64,000 nt of DNA from Bacteroidales bacterium (GTDB lineage Bacteria > Bacteroidota > Bacteroidia > Bacteroidales > BM520), in contig JAISNV010000035.1 in assembly GCA_031276035.1 (NCBI GenBank), positions 62,001-126,000 on the forward strand, written 5' to 3'. Under the pieces are notes generated by a model. It had not been told where the DNA came from. It ran no database searches and worked only from the letters and a program-made list of their open reading frames with translations. This document shows, in pieces, positions 46,669 to 56,400 of the stretch. How positions within the stretch are numbered: the stretch's first letter is position 1; every line of letters begins with the position of its first letter. The translations under genes were made by a program, and so were the position numbers.

Positions 46669-48234
46669 TTATCTTGCTACTCTTTCGAGCCATTTTACCA
46701 TACTAAGCATTACAATCATTGAGAGTCCGCAAGCTACTACAAATACAAGCCAGCAAGCCCACAAAGGTACACTTGTGTATAGAATGCCGCCAATGAATAA
46801 TAAAGCATTACCTACTGCAGTTGCAGCTAACCAGCAACCTTGCATTAAACCTTGAAGGTGCGGAGGAGCAACTTTTGATACGAATGATAATCCGAGCGGC
46901 GAAATAAATAACTCTGCAACTGTAAGTATGAAATACAAACCGACCATAACCCAAGGAGTTACTTTCATTGCTTGTAATTCGGCTGATGTCATTCCTGCTA
47001 AAGCGTCTTTTGCCGGTAAAGCAAGGGAAACTAACATGATAAATAAATACGCAACAGCTGCAATACCCATACCGATAGCAATTTTCATTGGTGTTGAAGG
47101 TTCTTTGCCTTTTTTCTTTAAGGTTCCGAACAACCACATGATTACAGGTGTGAGTAGTACTACAAAGAACGGATTCACTGATTGGAAAATCTCAGCTCCC
47201 TTGATACTTGTAAATCCTAAATTTATATTTATTGCATCCAAGTTTACATAATCTCTTGCGAAATATGTTAAGGAATAACCATTTTGGTGGAATGAAAGCC
47301 AGAAGAAAATAACAACGCCGAATACAGCAAATAAAGCATAAATACGTTGTTTAATTTCTTGTGCACTCATTTTAATTTCTTCTTTTGATAATTTTGGTGC
47401 ATTTGCATCTTTAGAAGCAGCAAGTTTTGTTGCAGGATCAGGGAATTTTTTCTTGTTGACAATATAAATTATGAATGAGATACCCATTGCCACGATTGCT
47501 GCCATGAATGCATATTGAAAACCTCTGCTGAATACGTCAAGATATTGATTACAGAAAGCTGTAAAGTCGGTAACGGGTCCGCCGCTTAAAACGGCATCAT
47601 TAGCATATTCTGATAAACGGGCCATAGAACTGCTGTTCATTGCACTTCCTTCGTTGAGGTATTGATGACATAGCTCCGGAAGAGATCCGTTATAGTCGAA
47701 ATTATTAACTTTTAACCACCAGTTTCTGACACCAATAGCAATGAAAGGAGCAAAGAATCCGCCTATGTTGATAAACATGTAGAAAATTTGAAACCCGGCA
47801 TCTCTTTTGTCGGAATATTTTGGATTATCATACATTTGTCCTACAAGAGCTTGTAAGTTACCTTTGAACAATCCGTTTCCGAAAGCAATTACTAAAAGCC
47901 CGAAACAGGTTAAAAGTAAATATAATGCCATATTAGGTACTGGGGTCGGTGTTGGAAATGCTATAATTAGATAACCGACAGCCATTAGAATTAAACCGAC
48001 CATAATGGTTCCTTTGTAATTTTTTGTTTTGTCTGCGATTAAACCGCCGGCCAAAGCTAAGATATAAATTGATGCATAAAATGCAGAATAAATATATCCG
48101 GTGGTTTTTTCGTTAAGACCAAACTTAGCCGAGATAAACAATGTAAGGATCGCCATCATGATGTAGAAACCAAAACGCTCGCCCATGTTAGAAAGGGCAG
48201 CTCCTAGTAAACCTTTAGGGTGATTTTTAAACAT
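46669..48234 (-). CDS. Proton-dependent oligopeptide transporter (POT/PTR2 family)
   Basis: 521-residue inner-membrane transporter with about 13-14 hydrophobic segments. The POT signature at the first helix is NMGERFGFYIMMAIL (family ExxER-like region). The second conserved region is GNGLFKGNLQALVGQMY followed by DAGFQIFYMFINIGGFFAP, and a late motif is EYEI-like AELFISPLGLSFVSKVAP. It imports di- and tripeptides with protons. A large insertion rich in polar residues lies around 185-235 between helices. It fits peptide fermentation together with the two secreted subtilases, but it has its own transcript ending at the terminator at 46605-46634. Confidence 0.94.
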   Translation of the reverse strand: MFKNHPKGLLGAALSNMGERFGFYIMMAILTLFISAKFGLNEKTTGYIYSAFYASIYILALAGGLIADKTKNYKGTIMVGLILMAVGYLIIAFPTPTPVPNMALYLLLTCFGLLVIAFGNGLFKGNLQALVGQMYDNPKYSDKRDAGFQIFYMFINIGGFFAPFIAIGVRNWWLKVNNFDYNGSLPELCHQYLNEGSAMNSSSMARLSEYANDAVLSGGPVTDFTAFCNQYLDVFSRGFQYAFMAAIVAMGISFIIYIVNKKKFPDPATKLAASKDANAPKLSKEEIKMSAQEIKQRIYALFAVFGVVIFFWLSFHQNGYSLTYFARDYVNLDAININLGFTSIKGAEIFQSVNPFFVVLLTPVIMWLFGTLKKKGKEPSTPMKIAIGMGIAAVAYLFIMLVSLALPAKDALAGMTSAELQAMKVTPWVMVGLYFILTVAELFISPLGLSFVSKVAPPHLQGLMQGCWLAATAVGNALLFIGGILYTSVPLWACWLVFVVACGLSMIVMLSMVKWLERVAR

Positions 48235-48409
48235 AAATATAAATTTTAATTAATAAATTTGATTCAAAATTAATTGCATGCGAAGATAATTAAAAAGTTA
48301 AGATTATATAATTTTTTTAACTTTTCAAACGGAATTTTTTTAACAAAATGTTAGTATGTGTATATTTTATTTTGTTAAAGTATTGATATATACCGAAAAG
48401 CGAAATGGT

Positions 48410-49504
48410 TTAAACCCCAAGGCAGATTCCAAGTCCGAGAGCTGTTTTCATTAAAGCAGTATCCCATGTAACAAGGTTGGGTTTTTGAATTGCTTCCTTT
48501 AATGTAACATAAGTAATTCTCGGATGTCTGTAAGAAACCATCGTGCCGAATTTTCTTTCCATAACTAATTCAAAAGCTTTAACTCCGAATTGCGAAGCCA
48601 AAACCCTGTCATATGCAACCGGAACACCACCACGTTGCAGATGTCCCAATACAGTTGTTCTGATACTGTGTTCGCATCCGGCCTCTTTTAATTCATTTTC
48701 AAGTTGAAACCCGACACCGCCGAGAATTCTGTTGTTGTAACCCGGTTCATTGCTTTCCCTTGCTACATAATTACCATTGATGTTTCTTGCTCCTTCTGCA
48801 ATGACAATATTTATAAATCCGCGACCTCTGTTGAAGCGCGAACCTATTTTATCCATTACTTTATTGATGTTATATGGAAATTCGGGTAATAAACATACTT
48901 CGGCGCCGCCTGCAACAGCAGAGTTTAATGCTATCCATCCGGCATCTCTGCCCATTACTTCAAGAATTTGTACACGATTGTGGCTGGCAGCCGTTGTTAC
49001 TAATTTATCAACTGCATCTGTAGCAATTTCTACAGCAGTTTGAAATCCGAATGTAGAATCCGTTGCCGATAAATCATTATCTATAGTTTTTGGAACTCCG
49101 ACAATGTTCAAACCTTTTTCAAAGAGAGCCTGGGATATCCTTTGTGAGCCGTCGCCACCTACATTAATCACAGCATCAATTCCGAGATAACCTATTTTAC
49201 GAATCATTTCGTCGGAACGGTCAACAGTAGTCCATGTGCCGTCTTTCTCTTTTACCGGCCAACTGAAAGGACCTCCCTTGTTTGTTGTTTGAAGAATAGT
49301 TCCGCCTTGATAATGAATTCCTCTAACTGCATTTTCATCTAAAACTACTATTTCTGTAGGTTCACGTAAAATTCCGTTAAAGGCTTCTATAGAGCCTACC
49401 ACTTCCCAATCCTTTTCTTGAGAAGCACGGTTAACAACTGCTCTTATTACCGCGTTCAAACCGGGACAATCGCCGCCACCTGTAACAATCATTACTCTTT
49501 TCAT
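48410..49504 (-). CDS. 6-phosphofructokinase, GGDGS/PKTIDND type
   Basis: Glycolytic phosphofructokinase of 364 residues; cytosolic. The phosphoryl-donor loop is VGGDGSQ (116-121), with Gly119 at the position that is Gly in ATP enzymes and Asp in PPi enzymes. The fructose-6-phosphate loop is PKTIDND (138-144), with Lys139 where classical ATP-PFK has Gly and PPi-PFK has Lys. This mixed pattern marks the group III branch, usually ATP-dependent. MGRDAGWIA and LGHLQRGG are family motifs. The leader from the -7 element at 49629-49636 is about 120 nt. Confidence 0.94.
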   Translation of the reverse strand: MKRVMIVTGGGDCPGLNAVIRAVVNRASQEKDWEVVGSIEAFNGILREPTEIVVLDENAVRGIHYQGGTILQTTNKGGPFSWPVKEKDGTWTTVDRSDEMIRKIGYLGIDAVINVGGDGSQRISQALFEKGLNIVGVPKTIDNDLSATDSTFGFQTAVEIATDAVDKLVTTAASHNRVQILEVMGRDAGWIALNSAVAGGAEVCLLPEFPYNINKVMDKIGSRFNRGRGFINIVIAEGARNINGNYVARESNEPGYNNRILGGVGFQLENELKEAGCEHSIRTTVLGHLQRGGVPVAYDRVLASQFGVKAFELVMERKFGTMVSYRHPRITYVTLKEAIQKPNLVTWDTALMKTALGLGICLGV

Positions 49505-49814
49505 GTGAAAATAAGTTTAATTTATTGATAGTTGATTAATTAATAGGATCATATTTAATCATGAGGCCCGTTTTATTTACTATGATAACACGTTTGCGTA
49601 ATGATTTGATGAAACTGTTTTTACGGTGCAAAGATAGTTCTTTTAATTGTGAATTAAGGTTTAGGAGTGATAATTATTGTATAAAAAAAGTGAAATAACA
49701 ATTATAGTATTTCGAGTTAGAACCAAAAATCAATCACTAAAAATCATCGCATTTATCATGCAATTTCTTGATTTGTTTGAGATGGAACGGGAATTCGAAC
49801 TTTGAGTTCTAATT
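49505..49814. other. Intergenic region before pfk
   Basis: 310 bp. It contains the pfk -7 element (49629-49636) and a short stretch at 49778-49806 that resembles the 3' end of a tRNA gene. No gene is recognised in the remainder. Confidence 0.6.
49629..49636 (-). promoter_or_regulatory. -7 promoter element for the phosphofructokinase gene
   Basis: TATCTTTG on the minus strand, about 125 nt before the ATG at 49504, implying a long leader. Confidence 0.5.
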
Positions 49815-50759
49815 TCAAAACCTTAACAACACGGCTCCGGCTGAGTATCCGCCTCCGAAAACTGTTATTCCTATGTAATCGCCGGACTTAAATTTATCTA
49901 TATTTTCCAGCATTACAAGAAATGCACTTGCTGAACCGGTATTCCCGTATTTGTCGATATTTATCAAACTTCTTTCTTCCGGAATTTCCAATAAATGCAG
50001 CATGCTGTTTATTATTCGCTTATTTGCCTGATGTGCTATTATGTATGATAAATCGTTAATAGTTATTCCCTGTCCCTCAATAACTTTATTTAAAGAGTTA
50101 ATCATATATTTAGTAGCATTGAGAAAAACATCTCTCCCGTCTTGCATAACTATCCCTTTATCTTTCGGTTGCAGATAAACCCCATCAGGACCTTTGCCTA
50201 TATGTCCTAATCCTTGCGTTGTTATGTTTAAAACCTCCGGTTCGCCGTCTTTATATCTTGACTTAGAAAGTAAAAGTGCAACAGCAGCATCTCCCCATAA
50301 ATGACCGCTTTGCGGATCTTCTTCGTTACTATAGTATGTATTATGTTCGGAACATATTATCAATGCTTTGGATGCTTTATTAGATAAAAAATAAGTTTCA
50401 ACTATTTCCAAAGCATTTACTAAAGAAGAACATGCCGATGAGATCATTAAAGCTTTTGCATTTTTTATTTTGAACTCTCTCTGAACTTTATGGGCAAGCG
50501 AGCCTACGGTATCAATGGGTGTGTAACCGGCGCTGATAATTAAATCTATATCTTCTATATTGTAAGGAATTGTTTTTAAAGCATTCTCGACGGCTTTGAT
50601 TCCCATTGTAACTCCATCTTCACCTTCATCGACTTTTGAGCGGGTTTCAATTCCGGTACGCTGAAGTATCCATTCGTTGGTTAAGCCATTAACATTTAAA
50701 AAATAATCATTATAAATTCTTTTTGTAGGTATATAATAACCCGTAGCATTAATATACAT
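49815..50759 (-). CDS. 3-oxoacyl-ACP synthase III family protein (KAS III, FabH-like)
   Basis: 314-residue thiolase-fold enzyme. The catalytic triad is Cys110 (SSACSSLVNALE), His243 (IAHQANKR) and Asn273 (GNTGSAS). The N-terminal WILQRTGIETR is the KAS III signature. It starts a fatty acid chain from acyl-CoA plus malonyl-ACP, or acts on a special chain. The housekeeping FabH role is uncertain because it is paired with a TetR regulator instead of other fab genes; it starts 10 nt after that gene. A lipid or branched-chain primer enzyme under specific control is possible. Confidence 0.9.
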   Translation of the reverse strand: MYINATGYYIPTKRIYNDYFLNVNGLTNEWILQRTGIETRSKVDEGEDGVTMGIKAVENALKTIPYNIEDIDLIISAGYTPIDTVGSLAHKVQREFKIKNAKALMISSACSSLVNALEIVETYFLSNKASKALIICSEHNTYYSNEEDPQSGHLWGDAAVALLLSKSRYKDGEPEVLNITTQGLGHIGKGPDGVYLQPKDKGIVMQDGRDVFLNATKYMINSLNKVIEGQGITINDLSYIIAHQANKRIINSMLHLLEIPEERSLINIDKYGNTGSASAFLVMLENIDKFKSGDYIGITVFGGGYSAGAVLLRF

Positions 50760-50769
50760 AAATTATCTG

Positions 50770-51378
50770 TTAAATTTTATTTTCATTATATAAATCATCA
50801 TTAATTAAACCCTTGATTATAAGAAACATTTTCTTTTTTAATGCTTCCTTCTTTTCAAGATTAGATTCATCTAATATTCCTCTGATATACGGAACATCTA
50901 AACCTTGCATTATAAAATGTGTCAATACGGCAGCTTGGTAAGAATCGGAAGATATATTAAAAACCTTTTTCTCAACGCCTTCGGAAAAGATTCTTTCCAA
51001 TAAGTTAATTTCTTTCTTTTCAAATTTCCTTCTGAATAATTCTACATTAACCGTGTTTTTAAAAAATTCTGCGTGTAAAGATCCGTTTCTTATAACTATT
51101 TCACGAACGGATTCCATTCGCGTTACAACAAATTTGGTTAATTTTTCTAATGGGTCAATATTCATTGCCGCGATAGATTCCAGTGAGGAAACCACATAAC
51201 TTAACTCTTCATCAATTATGGCATTGATTATTTCTTTTTTATTTTTAAAATAAGTGTACAATGTTCGTCTGCCTTTTTTAGATTCATTTGCTATGTCATT
51301 CATAGTAGTGTTGGTATAGCCGTGAATGCTGAATAAATTTCTTGCGGCGTCAATCAGGTCTTGTTTTGTTGATTTCAT
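50770..51378 (-). CDS. TetR/AcrR family transcriptional regulator
   Basis: 202-residue DNA-binding repressor. The ATG at 51378 begins MKSTKQDLIDAARNLFSIHG. The helix-turn-helix runs through TNTTMNDIANESKKGRRTLYTYFKNKKEI (read as two parts) with the recognition helix near RRTLYTYF. The C-terminal domain is all-alpha and its ligand is unknown. An upstream start at 51426 lies in the promoter and is rejected. It leads the tetR-KASIII operon. A 8-bp inverted repeat (51390-51420) overlapping the -7 element is a good autoregulatory operator candidate. Confidence 0.92.
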   Translation of the reverse strand: MKSTKQDLIDAARNLFSIHGYTNTTMNDIANESKKGRRTLYTYFKNKKEIINAIIDEELSYVVSSLESIAAMNIDPLEKLTKFVVTRMESVREIVIRNGSLHAEFFKNTVNVELFRRKFEKKEINLLERIFSEGVEKKVFNISSDSYQAAVLTHFIMQGLDVPYIRGILDESNLEKKEALKKKMFLIIKGLINDDLYNENKI

Positions 51379-51389
51379 ACTCTCATTGT

Positions 51390-51420
51390 TTTTGCACATT
51401 TTATTAAAAAACGTGCAAAA
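51390..51420 (-). promoter_or_regulatory. Candidate TetR operator
   Basis: Inverted repeat TTTTGCAC (51390-51397) and GTGCAAAA (51413-51420) with a 15-nt spacer. The right arm shares bases with the -7 element at 51416-51423 and the left arm is 12 nt before the tetR ATG, where a repressor would block its own transcript. Confidence 0.55.
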
Positions 51421-51423
51421 GTA
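51416..51423 (-). promoter_or_regulatory. -7 promoter element for tetR-KASIII
   Basis: TACTTTTG on the minus strand, 37 nt before the ATG at 51378, overlapping the candidate operator. Confidence 0.6.
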
Positions 51424-51638
51424 CATTTTTTTTAATAAAGTATGAAAAAAAATGGAGTTTTCTTATACTTTTTGATGTATGTATTCTTAACTTTTATAAT
51501 TATAGTGTAAATAATTTAATATTTCAAAATTGAATTTATTCCGATGTTGTGTCAAGATATTAAAAGTCAGATAAATAAATAATTGTCTAATATGTGCAAT
51601 TCTTATTTATTTTACATGCGTTACAAAATAAAAATTAC

Positions 51639-51646
51639 TATATTTG
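51639..51646 (+). promoter_or_regulatory. -7 promoter element for amn-holA-subtilases
   Basis: TATATTTG followed by C, 13 nt before the ATG at 51660. It supports the shorter amn start. Confidence 0.62.
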
Positions 51647-51659
51647 CATTTCATATATA

Positions 51660-52460
51660 ATGAAAACACGAGAAGAAATAGTAAAAAATTGGCTTCCTCG
51701 ATATACAGGTTGCAAGCTTGAAGATATTGGAGAATATATCTTGTTGACGAATTTTCAGAAATATGTTGAAATATTCGCTCAAAAGAATAATGTTCCTATT
51801 GTCGGATTAGATAAAGCTATGCCTAATGCAACCGCCGATAATATAACTATTATAAATTTCGGTATGGGTAGTCCTAACGCCGCTACGATTATGGATTTAC
51901 TTTCGGCAAAAATTCCCAAAGCAGTATTATTCCTTGGAAAAACAGGCGGAACAAAAATTAAGAATAAACTCGGCGATTTAATTTTACCTATTGCTGCAAT
52001 CCGCGGCGAAGGTACTTCCGATGATTATTTTCCTCCCGAAGTTCCCAGTTTGCCGGCTTTCAATTTACAAAAAGCTATTTCATCCGCAATAATTGATGCA
52101 GGTAGGGATTATTGGACTGGCACTGTTTATACTACTAACCGTCGTGTTTGGGAGCATGATGAGGAGTTTAAAGAATATCTGCTGAAAATAAAAGTTATTG
52201 CAGTTGATATGGAAACCGCAACTCTTTTTTCGGTCGGATTTAAAAATTCTATACCTACGGGAGCGTTACTTTTAGTTTCAGATAAACCGATGATTTCCGA
52301 AGGTGTTAAAACTGAAGAAAGCGATAAACATGTTACCGAAACTTTTGTCGAACAACATGTGGATATAGGTACGGATGCATTGCGGCAGCTAATTAGTCAT
52401 GGTATAATTGTAAAGCATCTTCGCTTCGAAGATAACGAACCGGATAATTCCTTCCATTAA
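51660..52460 (+). CDS. AMP nucleosidase, short Bacteroidota form
   Basis: Purine-salvage enzyme: AMP plus water gives adenine and ribose 5-phosphate; cytosolic. It has 266 residues with only the PNP/UDP-phosphorylase-type catalytic domain, lacking the extra N-terminal domain of E. coli Amn. INFGMGSPNAATIMDLL, the FLGKTGGTK phosphate loop and the segment VIAVDMETATLFSVGF with the base-binding Met-Glu are typical, and the region LLLVSDKPM follows. The ATG at 51660 is used; a longer frame from 51594 would include the -7 element. It ends 6 nt before holA. Confidence 0.92.
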   Translation: MKTREEIVKNWLPRYTGCKLEDIGEYILLTNFQKYVEIFAQKNNVPIVGLDKAMPNATADNITIINFGMGSPNAATIMDLLSAKIPKAVLFLGKTGGTKIKNKLGDLILPIAAIRGEGTSDDYFPPEVPSLPAFNLQKAISSAIIDAGRDYWTGTVYTTNRRVWEHDEEFKEYLLKIKVIAVDMETATLFSVGFKNSIPTGALLLVSDKPMISEGVKTEESDKHVTETFVEQHVDIGTDALRQLISHGIIVKHLRFEDNEPDNSFH

Positions 52461-52466
52461 TAATTT

Positions 52467-53465
52467 ATGAAATACGAAGAATTATTATTTAATCTTAAAA
52501 ATAGAATTTATAATCCGGTGTATTTTCTGACCGGAGAACAAACTTATTATATAGATTCCTTAACATCAATATTTGAAAACGATGTTTTGTCGGAAGATGA
52601 ACGTGATTTTAATCTTTCTATATTATACGGCAAGGATGTTACGGCAAAGGATGTAGCGGCTCAAGCGAAGCAATACCCGATGATGGCTACTTATCAGGTT
52701 CTTATTGTAAAAGAAGCCCAGGATATTTCGAAAATTGAAGCTTTGGAAAGTTATGTTAGTAATCCTTTGTCGTCAACAATACTGGTTTTATGTTATAAAT
52801 ACAAAAAACTTGACGGTAGAACTTCCTTTTACAAGACACTTAAGAATAAGGCCGTTCTTTTTGAGGCTCCGAAGATTTATGATAATGAGGTTCCGTCTTG
52901 GATTGAGCAGCAATGTGCAAAGATGGGTTATAAAATATCCCCGAAAGCTGCCGTAATGATTGCCCAACATATTGGCTCCGACCTTCAAAAAATTGTCAAT
53001 GAATTAGAAAAACTTTCAATCGTAATTCCTAAATCGTCAACTATTAACGAAGATCATGTTGAAAAACATGTAGGAGTTAGTAAAGAGTATAATATATTTG
53101 AATTGCAGAATGCAGTTGGTGGTAGAAACATCAATAAAGCTTATCAGATTGTTATGTATTTTGCGGAAAATGAAAAAGCTATGTCGTTGCCCGGATTGGT
53201 TGTAAATCTTTATCAGTTTTTTACAAAACTTATGAAGTACCATTTCGTCAATGATAAAAGCAAACAAAATATGGCTTCGGTTTTGGGCGTAAATCCGTTT
53301 TTTGTAAAGGATTACGCTTTAGCAGCATCTGTTTATCCTCCAAAAAAAATTTCGTCAATATTTTTAATATTGCAAGAATATGATTTGAAATCAAAAGGAG
53401 TAGATAATGTTAACAGTACTCCGGGCGAACTTATGAAAGAAATGATTTATAAAATATTACATTAA
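52467..53465 (+). CDS. holA: DNA polymerase III subunit delta
   Basis: Clamp-loader subunit that opens the sliding clamp; replisome. It has 332 residues. The N-terminal part has NPVYFLTGEQTYYIDSL, the mid region YPMMATYQVLIVKEAQDI, and the third domain ISPKAAVMIAQHIGSDLQKIVNELEKL (read as two parts), all usual for the delta family, which has a degenerate P-loop region. The sequence VGVSKEYNIFELQNAVGGRNINKA (read as two parts) matches the linker to the C-terminal domain. The gene lies 6 nt after amn and 16 nt before the first subtilase, so all four may share a transcript. Confidence 0.9.
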   Translation: MKYEELLFNLKNRIYNPVYFLTGEQTYYIDSLTSIFENDVLSEDERDFNLSILYGKDVTAKDVAAQAKQYPMMATYQVLIVKEAQDISKIEALESYVSNPLSSTILVLCYKYKKLDGRTSFYKTLKNKAVLFEAPKIYDNEVPSWIEQQCAKMGYKISPKAAVMIAQHIGSDLQKIVNELEKLSIVIPKSSTINEDHVEKHVGVSKEYNIFELQNAVGGRNINKAYQIVMYFAENEKAMSLPGLVVNLYQFFTKLMKYHFVNDKSKQNMASVLGVNPFFVKDYALAASVYPPKKISSIFLILQEYDLKSKGVDNVNSTPGELMKEMIYKILH

Positions 53466-53481
53466 TTATATATAATTTATT

Positions 53482-56400
53482 ATGAAAAAAATTTTATTAT
53501 TCTTCTCAATTATTATTGTTTTTATAAATGGCTATAGCCAGAATATTCCTAAGATAGATCCTGAATTGCAAAAGGAGATGCAATTAATGGATAATGAAGA
53601 TCTTGTTAAAGTTAATATTGTTATGAAAGCTCAGTACGACCAGTTTGAACTTCGTAATAAGACTAATGTTTTGAAAACTAAAGAAGATAAACGTGACTTT
53701 GTTGTTTCGGAATTAAAAAAATATTCCAAAGAAGAGCAACGCATAGTAGCCGATTATCTGGATTTTTTCTCTAAAAGTAGTAATGTAAAAGAAATTAAAT
53801 CTCACTGGCTTTATAATGGAATTGATTGTTATGCAACGAAGAATGCTATTGAAGAAATCGCATCTTTAGAAGATGTTTTAACGATTGGGCTTGAACAAAT
53901 GCATTATGCGCTTTTTGATAATGAAAAACCAAAACCGGCAGAAGCAGGTTCTAAAGAAATAACTTATAATGTTACAAAAGTTAGGGCTAATGACGTTTGG
54001 GATGAATTAGGGGTTACAGGAGAAGGCATAATTGTTTCTGTTTTGGATTCGGGAGTTAATTATAACCATAATGATATTAAAAATCAAATGTGGCAGAGTG
54101 CCGAATATCCATACCATGGTTATAATTTTATTAATAATAATAATGATCCTATGGATGATCATAGCCATGGGACGCATTGTGCGGGAACAGTTGCCGGTAA
54201 CGGCGCTTCCGGCTCTCAAACGGGTATGGCTCCTGATGCTACAATAATGGCAATAAAGATTCTTAATTCCGGCGGAGGTGGTACTGTTAGCGGTACATGC
54301 AGCGGTATAGAATTTTCTGTAGAGCACGGGGCGCATATTTTAAGTATGTCGATAGGCTGGGCATTAGGGATGCTTAGTGATGCCGAGAGAATTATGTTTA
54401 GAACCACTATGGCTAATACACTTGAGGCAGGTGTTGTTGCTTCAGTTGCAGCTGGAAATGAGGGAGATCGCTTATATACATATCCTATCCCCAATAATGT
54501 TAGAACCCCAGGAAATTGTCCTCCGCCGTGGTTACATCCGGACCAAACTATTGAAGGAGGATTAACCTGTGTTGTGTGTGTTGGCGCAACCGACTCGAAT
54601 GATAATATCGCAGATTTTTCTTCACTCGGACCTGTTACTTGGCAAAATTTTGCAGGATTTAATGATTATGCGTATAATCCGGGTATGGGATTAATCCGCC
54701 CAGATGTTTGTGCTCCGGGAGTAGATGTTAAATCCCTTACTCATGATTCAAATACCGGATACACTTATATGAGCGGTACATCAATGGCAACTCCCGGTGT
54801 AGCCGGTGTAATGGCTTTGATGTTATCTAAAAATCCGGAACTAACCCCGGCTGAAATAGATTTCATCCTTGAAACTACAGCAGTACCATTGTCAGAGAAT
54901 AAGAGCAATACTTTCGGCTCCGGAAGAATAAATGCTTATGATGCTGTTAATGCCGTAGAGATTGGCCCGATTTCTGTACACGGAATTGTAATTGATGACT
55001 CCCAAGGCAATAACAATGGAAATGCAAATCCAGGTGAAACCATCAAGCTAAATGTTAGTTTGATTAATGAAAGCGATAGTCCTGTAAATAACGTTTCAGC
55101 TACAATATATTCTAATAGTGAGTATGTAAACATTATTAATAATAATGCTGTTTTCGGTAATATTGCATCTAATGAAATTAAAACGGTTGACAATGCTTTT
55201 TCATTTTTACTACTTCCATCTGCACCTGCAAGTAAAAAAATTACTTTTAATATGGAAATAGAAACAGAAAGTGATTCATATTCTAATAGCTTTTTTATTA
55301 CTTCATATGATTATGAATTAGGGTTTAGTTATTTGTTAATAGATGACGCCTTAGAAAATAATAATGGAATTTTAGAGCCGGGTGAAACCGCTAATATAGA
55401 AGTAAATATAATTAACTCTGGAAATGAATCTGTATTAGAACTTAACGGATTGTTGTCCTCACTTTCAGATGAAATTACTATTAATTCAAATACTGCTTCT
55501 TATGGAGATTTAAACGCATCTCAATCCAAAGCAGGAATATTTAATGTTACATTAAGTTCTTCTGCCTCACCTGAAAACATTAATATTCCGTTCCAACTTC
55601 TACTTACCGATGTAAACGGAAGAACAACTAATGTAAATTTTGTTTATCAAAATAAGTGCAATGTTATTTTTGATCTTTCTGATGATTGGGGAGATGGTTG
55701 GAATGGTAACGCAATAATTGTATCTTTTGATGATGGAACTCCATCGCAATCTCTCACAATTAATAATGGAAGTATTGCCGTTCATACTTTAGAAATTTCT
55801 TCAGGAGTAAATGTCAGTCTTACCTGGCAGGCCGGCAATTATGCTTATGAGTGTTTTTATGATATATATTATGAGAATGGAAGTATGATTTATTCGGGTT
55901 CAGGTAATCCGGGTTCCGGAGTTTTCTTTTCATGGATAAATGATTGTCAAGGAACAAATATTGAATGTGATCCGGTTCAGAATTTAAATATTAATGTTGT
56001 TGAATCATTGGCTAATATAACATGGGAAGCCCCGTCTTCAGGAACCCCGGTGTCTTATAAAATATACCAGGGATCAGACTTAATTGAAACTACAACTAAT
56101 ACTTCATATACGTCCGAGATTATTATGGGTTTAAACGAATTTTGTGTATATGCGGTTTATGATCAGTGTGTATCAGAATCTGTTTGTGAGATAATTAATT
56201 TCCCATTTGATTTAGTAGCAACATCAATATCCGATTCTGAAATTAAATTGGAATGGGATTATGTAAATATTGGTAGCGGAACAACATTCAATATATATAG
56301 AGATGATAATGTTATTGCTTCCGGAATTGTTTCAAAAGAATATAATGATATTGAACTTGTAGCTGCAACAGAATATTGCTATATAGTTACTGCAGTTAGT

